Part shown: positions 4,858 through 7,640 of the stretch, one piece after another
Layout: each line of letters begins with the position of its first letter
How positions within the stretch are numbered: position 1 is the stretch's first letter
Origin: an uncultured bacterium
GTDB lineage: Bacteria; Actinomycetota; Coriobacteriia; Coriobacteriales; Eggerthellaceae
DNA: 7,640 bases
NCBI GenBank assembly: GCA_947649215.1
Contig: CANSQW010000053.1
Span: 1 to 7,640 of the forward strand
Direction of reading: 5' to 3'
Made by a program: the position numbers and the translations under genes
Notes under the pieces: generated by a model
The model's database searches: none
Seen by the model: only the letters and a program-made list of their open reading frames with translations
Told to the model about the DNA's origin: nothing

Positions 4858-7490
4858 GGGCGGGCCTCCTCGTCGTCGGGGCCGGCAGGCGCGGGGGCGG
4901 GCGTCGGGCCGGCGGGGGTGCCCGCCGCGACTTGGGCCGTGCCGGGGAGGGAGGCTTGGGCCGCGCGGGCCAGGTCATCGGGGCCGAGCTCGCTCAGGCG
5001 CAGGCGCGAGGCGAGGCGCGCGTTCACGTACTCGACGGCGATGAGGTAGCCGTCCACCACGATGATGCCGGCCACCATGGCCGCCATCAGCACGATCTTC
5101 GTCTCCAGGTCGGCGCGCACCGCCAGCATCACGAGGAACGTCGCCACCGGCTGCACGAAGACGAGCACCCAGCCTGCGCGGATGAGCCGCGGATAGCTGC
5201 GGCGGAAGCGCGCGGCGCGGTCGGCCAGCTGCGTGCGGTAGCTCGCGTTCTCCAGCAGGGCGCGCATCATGGTGCGCAGGCGGAAGCGCTCACGGCAGGT
5301 GCCGTCGCCGGGATCCTCGCTGTCGAGCAGGTCGGTCCGGCCGAGCTTTTCGTCGAACAGCAGGTTGAGGTTGAAGGCGTAGCGGCCCAGCACCAGGCCG
5401 GTGAACAGGGCTATCGGCACGAAGAGCAGCAGCCGGCCGAGGTCGGCCCAGTAGTCCAGCCCGTAGAGCCCGCCGATGGCCTCGCGCATGGCGTCGATGG
5501 AGTAGGTGAAGGGCAGCAGGGGGTTGAGCGCCTGGAAGAACGGCGGCATCATCTCGATGGGGAACATGCCCGACGACCCGGGGATCTGCATGATGAGCAG
5601 AATCACGGCGACGGCCTTCCCGATGTGCTTGAACGCGTAGGCAAGCGCGTACATGATGTTCACGTCCACGAGCACGGTCACCACGCCGGCTAGCACGAAC
5701 AGCGCGGGGTTATCGCATTGGATGCCCAAGACGAGGTCGCCCACGGTGACGATGAGCCCCTGCACCAGGCCGAGCGCCATGAACAGCAGCCAGCGCCCCA
5801 GGTAGGCCTGGGTGATGGTGAGGGGCGGCAGGCCCTCCGGATCCACCCGGATGCGCACGATGGCCATGAGGATGAAGCCGGCCACCCAGAGGGCGAGGTT
5901 GGTGTAGAAGGGCGCCACGCCCGACCCGTAGTTGCGCACTGGGTAGACGTCGACGGTCTTGAGGCTGACGGGCGCGGCCATGAAGCTGCCGATGTCCTGG
6001 GCGTCGAGCCCCAGGAACTGGGCGAGCTCGTCGACGGAAGATGAGCTGCGCAGGGCCTCCAGGTCGGTGAGCATGCCGTCGAGCTGGTCCTGGACGGCGG
6101 CGAGCGAGTCGCCGGCGGCGCGGGCGGCCTCGTCAGCCTGGCCGAGGACCTGGTCGAGCGACGCGAGGGTGGCCCGTGCCCGGGAGAGCTCTGGCTGGAG
6201 GGCGGTCGTCACGCCGCGCAGGGTGCCGAGCGCCTGCGAGAGCGCGTCCAGGCTGCGGCCCACGTCGGGCAGCACGGTGTCCGTGAGGCTGCGCGAGGCG
6301 GCGTCCAGCTGGTCGGCCGCCTGACCGAGCGCCTGGTCGGCGGCGGAGGCCGCCTGATCCGCCTTAGTCGCCGCGTCGGCGAGGACGCGGGACTGCTCCT
6401 CCAGGCTGGCGACGGTCTGCTGGAGGCGCGCGTCTTCGTCGCGCAAGCGGTCGAGCGCGTCTTTGAGCTGGGGGTAGGAGGCCGCCTCGGGCTCGAGGGC
6501 CGCGATGAGCGCGTCGTTTTCCTGCAGCAGCTGGCGCGCGGTGGCTAGGGCCGTGTCCACGAGCTGCCGGCCCTGCTGGAGGCTGGCCGTGGCCTGGCCG
6601 ATGGCGCCGTCGGCCGCAAGCGTCGCCTTGCCCAGGGCCGCGGCGCCCGACGCCATGCCGGCGGCCAGCTTGGTGCCGTAGGTCTGGGCGGCGGCGCGCA
6701 CCTCGTCGAGCTGGCCCTGGGCCTGCGCGAGGTCGTCGGCCAGCCGAGGCAGCTCCCCCTCAAGCGTCGACAGCGTATCGCCGGCGCTGGTCACGGCCTG
6801 GCGCGCGGACGCCACCGTGGGGGCGGTGCCGTCGATGAGCGCGCGGGTCTCGCCGATGGCGGCCCGCGTGCGCGTGAGGTCGTCGGCCAGGCTGCCGGTG
6901 GCCGTGTCGGCGCGATCCTCCACCTGCGTGCCCGCCTTCTGCGCCATCTCGACCACCGTCTGGCTCACGGTGGTGACGAAGGTGCGGTTGAGCTCCTCCT
7001 CCAGCGTGGTGGCGCCCGAGTCGGTGACCTTGGGGGCCACGGCGGAGAGCTTCTCGTTGACGTAGTAGTCGATGGTCGGCTGCGTGAAGCTGCCGTCGAA
7101 TACGCTCGTGAAGTCGGCGCTGAAGTCGCGCGGGATGATGAGGGCGGCGTAGTACTCGCCGGACTCCACGCCCCGGCGAGCCTGCTCCTCGTCGGTGAAC
7201 TGCCAGCCCAGCTGGTGGTTGTCGCGGAGCTTCTCCACCACCTGGTCGCCCACTTCCAGGTGGCCGGCCACGGAGCTGTCGGCGCCCTCGTCCAGGTTGG
7301 CCACGGCCACCTTGATGGACGCGGTGTTCTGGTAGGGATCCCAGTTGGCGGCTATGCAGTACCAGGCGTAGAGCGAGGGCATGAGGCACACGCCCGCCAC
7401 CACGATGAGCGCCACGGGGTTGCGCAGCAGGCGCCGCGCGTCGCGGGTGAAGACGCGCCAGATGGCGGCTATGTTCTCCGTGAGCCTCAT
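4854..7490 (-). CDS. YhgE/Pip-family membrane protein with two extra C-terminal helices
   Basis: This 878-residue protein is a paralogue of the gene downstream. It has an N-terminal helix (about 26-48), the signature YAW...NWDPYQNT...IKVAVANLDEG (41-69), and the VNEKLSAVAPKVT block (144-156). A long helical middle follows (about 190-500), including four consecutive Ala/Leu-rich heptads at 376-403. The C-terminal block begins at APFYTNLALW (526-535), with helices near 531-547, 567-590, 596-618, 624-640 and 684-704, and MQIPGSSGMFP (634-644). The paralogue stops soon after this; this protein continues with a basic linker (about 707-771), two more hydrophobic helices (about 773-791 and 797-817), and a Pro/Ala-rich tail ending in acidic residues (about 845-878). 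Positive charge in the linker suggests it is cytoplasmic, giving eight helices with both ends inside. The start at 7490 matches where the paralogue begins; an in-frame GTG at 7568 would add 26 non-conserved residues. It is first of a two-gene operon. The biochemical function is unknown; a phage-receptor or cell-envelope role is possible from family knowledge. Confidence 0.92.
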   Translation of the reverse strand: MRLTENIAAIWRVFTRDARRLLRNPVALIVVAGVCLMPSLYAWYCIAANWDPYQNTASIKVAVANLDEGADSSVAGHLEVGDQVVEKLRDNHQLGWQFTDEEQARRGVESGEYYAALIIPRDFSADFTSVFDGSFTQPTIDYYVNEKLSAVAPKVTDSGATTLEEELNRTFVTTVSQTVVEMAQKAGTQVEDRADTATGSLADDLTRTRAAIGETRALIDGTAPTVASARQAVTSAGDTLSTLEGELPRLADDLAQAQGQLDEVRAAAQTYGTKLAAGMASGAAALGKATLAADGAIGQATASLQQGRQLVDTALATARQLLQENDALIAALEPEAASYPQLKDALDRLRDEDARLQQTVASLEEQSRVLADAATKADQAASAADQALGQAADQLDAASRSLTDTVLPDVGRSLDALSQALGTLRGVTTALQPELSRARATLASLDQVLGQADEAARAAGDSLAAVQDQLDGMLTDLEALRSSSSVDELAQFLGLDAQDIGSFMAAPVSLKTVDVYPVRNYGSGVAPFYTNLALWVAGFILMAIVRIRVDPEGLPPLTITQAYLGRWLLFMALGLVQGLIVTVGDLVLGIQCDNPALFVLAGVVTVLVDVNIMYALAYAFKHIGKAVAVILLIMQIPGSSGMFPIEMMPPFFQALNPLLPFTYSIDAMREAIGGLYGLDYWADLGRLLLFVPIALFTGLVLGRYAFNLNLLFDEKLGRTDLLDSEDPGDGTCRERFRLRTMMRALLENASYRTQLADRAARFRRSYPRLIRAGWVLVFVQPVATFLVMLAVRADLETKIVLMAAMVAGIIVVDGYLIAVEYVNARLASRLRLSELGPDDLARAAQASLPGTAQVAAGTPAGPTPAPAPAGPDDEEARP
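4865..4871 (-). promoter_or_regulatory. Ribosome binding site embedded in the upstream paralogue's last codons
   Basis: GAGGAGG on the minus strand lies 7 bases before the ATG at 4857, inside codons for the Glu-Glu-Ala tail of the upstream protein. With the 4-base ATGA overlap at 4854-4857 it supports translational coupling and fixes this start. Confidence 0.85.
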
Positions 7491-7503
7491 GCGGCGCGGC
7501 GCG

Positions 7504-7511
7504 CTCCTCTC
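7504..7511 (-). promoter_or_regulatory. Ribosome binding site with long spacing before the first YhgE/Pip gene
   Basis: GAGAGGAG on the minus strand is the best Shine-Dalgarno match before the ATG at 7490, but 13 bases separate them, longer than the 7 bases of the other two genes. The spacer is entirely G and C. This may lower initiation, or the true start may differ; no ATG, GTG or TTG in frame lies between 7490 and the GTG at 7568. Confidence 0.5.
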
Positions 7512-7616
7512 GGGCCGGGTGCTCCCTCCAGTATGATGCGCCGCCCCGTCATGGTTGGCCCCCGGCACCTGGGCGTTGCCCGCCCGTGAAGCGGGGGGAG
7601 CCGATGCGTTAGGCGC

Positions 7617-7638
7617 GGGGGGGGTGGGGTGCGCGGGG
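7617..7638 (+). other. G-tract cluster with potential to form a G-quadruplex
   Basis: The plus strand has a run of eight G (7617-7624), then T, four G (7626-7629), five bases, and four G (7635-7638). If the eight-G run is split in two, this fits the usual pattern of four G-tracts with loops of one to seven bases. A further six-G run lies at 7593-7598. The cluster is upstream of the YhgE/Pip operon, on the strand that would be template for it. Such motifs arise by chance in very GC-rich DNA. Confidence 0.35.
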
Positions 7639-7640
7639 CG

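Larger units (their letters stand above)
7491..7640 (-). other. Upstream region of the YhgE/Pip operon
   Basis: These 150 bases precede the first YhgE/Pip gene. Apart from the G-tract cluster and the ribosome binding site, I see only a 5-bp hairpin (7571-7585) and a -10-like CATACT (minus strand, near 7533-7528) without a matching -35. No promoter is called. The upstream neighbour is outside the window. Confidence 0.5.

Noticed and set aside
4932..5693. A 253-codon plus-strand open frame opposite the first YhgE/Pip gene
   Set aside because: Same compositional shadow pattern (His/Val/Gln/Glu-rich); the minus strand encodes conserved membrane helices here.
7491..7568. GTG start giving 26 extra residues on the first YhgE/Pip protein
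   Set aside because: The extra residues do not look conserved and would place polar, basic sequence before the N-terminus that lines up with the paralogue. The ribosome binding site before 7490 is only moderately placed, so this is rejected with some doubt.
7571..7585. Small hairpin GGGCG-TTGCC-CGCCC upstream of the operon
   Set aside because: A 5-bp GC stem is expected by chance at this composition and has no associated motif.

Overview
The window looks like chromosome of a high-GC bacterium, most likely a gut actinobacterium of the Coriobacteriia/Eggerthellaceae type. That placement is an inference from three things: the very GC-rich, third-position-biased coding sequence, the soluble multi-PAS hybrid kinase with an MSHDIRTPMN phosphorylation box, and the tandem YhgE/Pip membrane proteins. 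A species cannot be named from sequence reading alone. I see no tRNA, rRNA, CRISPR array, transposase or integrase.

Layout, reading along the minus strand in the direction of transcription. Positions 7640-7491 are a GC-rich upstream region with a run of G-tracts on the plus strand and a weakly placed ribosome binding site. Positions 7490-4854 encode an 878-residue YhgE/Pip-family membrane protein with an unusual C-terminal extension. Positions 4857-2701 encode a second, 718-residue YhgE/Pip paralogue of ordinary architecture, joined to the first by a 4-base ATGA stop/start overlap. Positions 2700-2385 are a 316-base intergenic region: an AT-rich island (about 60% AT) next to the paralogue's stop codon, then GC-rich leader containing a perfect 8-bp hairpin. 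Positions 2384-66 encode a 772-residue cytoplasmic PAS-PAS-PAS-histidine kinase-receiver protein. Positions 1-27 hold a perfect 9-bp inverted repeat that may be part of a terminator cut by the window edge.

The two YhgE/Pip genes almost certainly form one operon and probably one complex. Both have an N-terminal membrane anchor, a large extracytoplasmic coiled-coil-rich region and a C-terminal block of five membrane helices, but only the first carries two more helices and a Pro/Ala-rich tail. Known relatives serve as phage receptors (lactococcal Pip; more distantly the YueB/EsaA proteins of type VII secretion), but their cellular job is poorly defined and no type VII gene is visible here. The kinase is codirectional but separated by a long gap and has its own strong ribosome binding site, so a functional link to the membrane pair is only a possibility. 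It lacks membrane segments, an HPt domain and an adjacent response regulator, so its stimulus and output are not evident.

Most other long open frames, including a 793-codon one antisense to the kinase, are GC-bias shadows.
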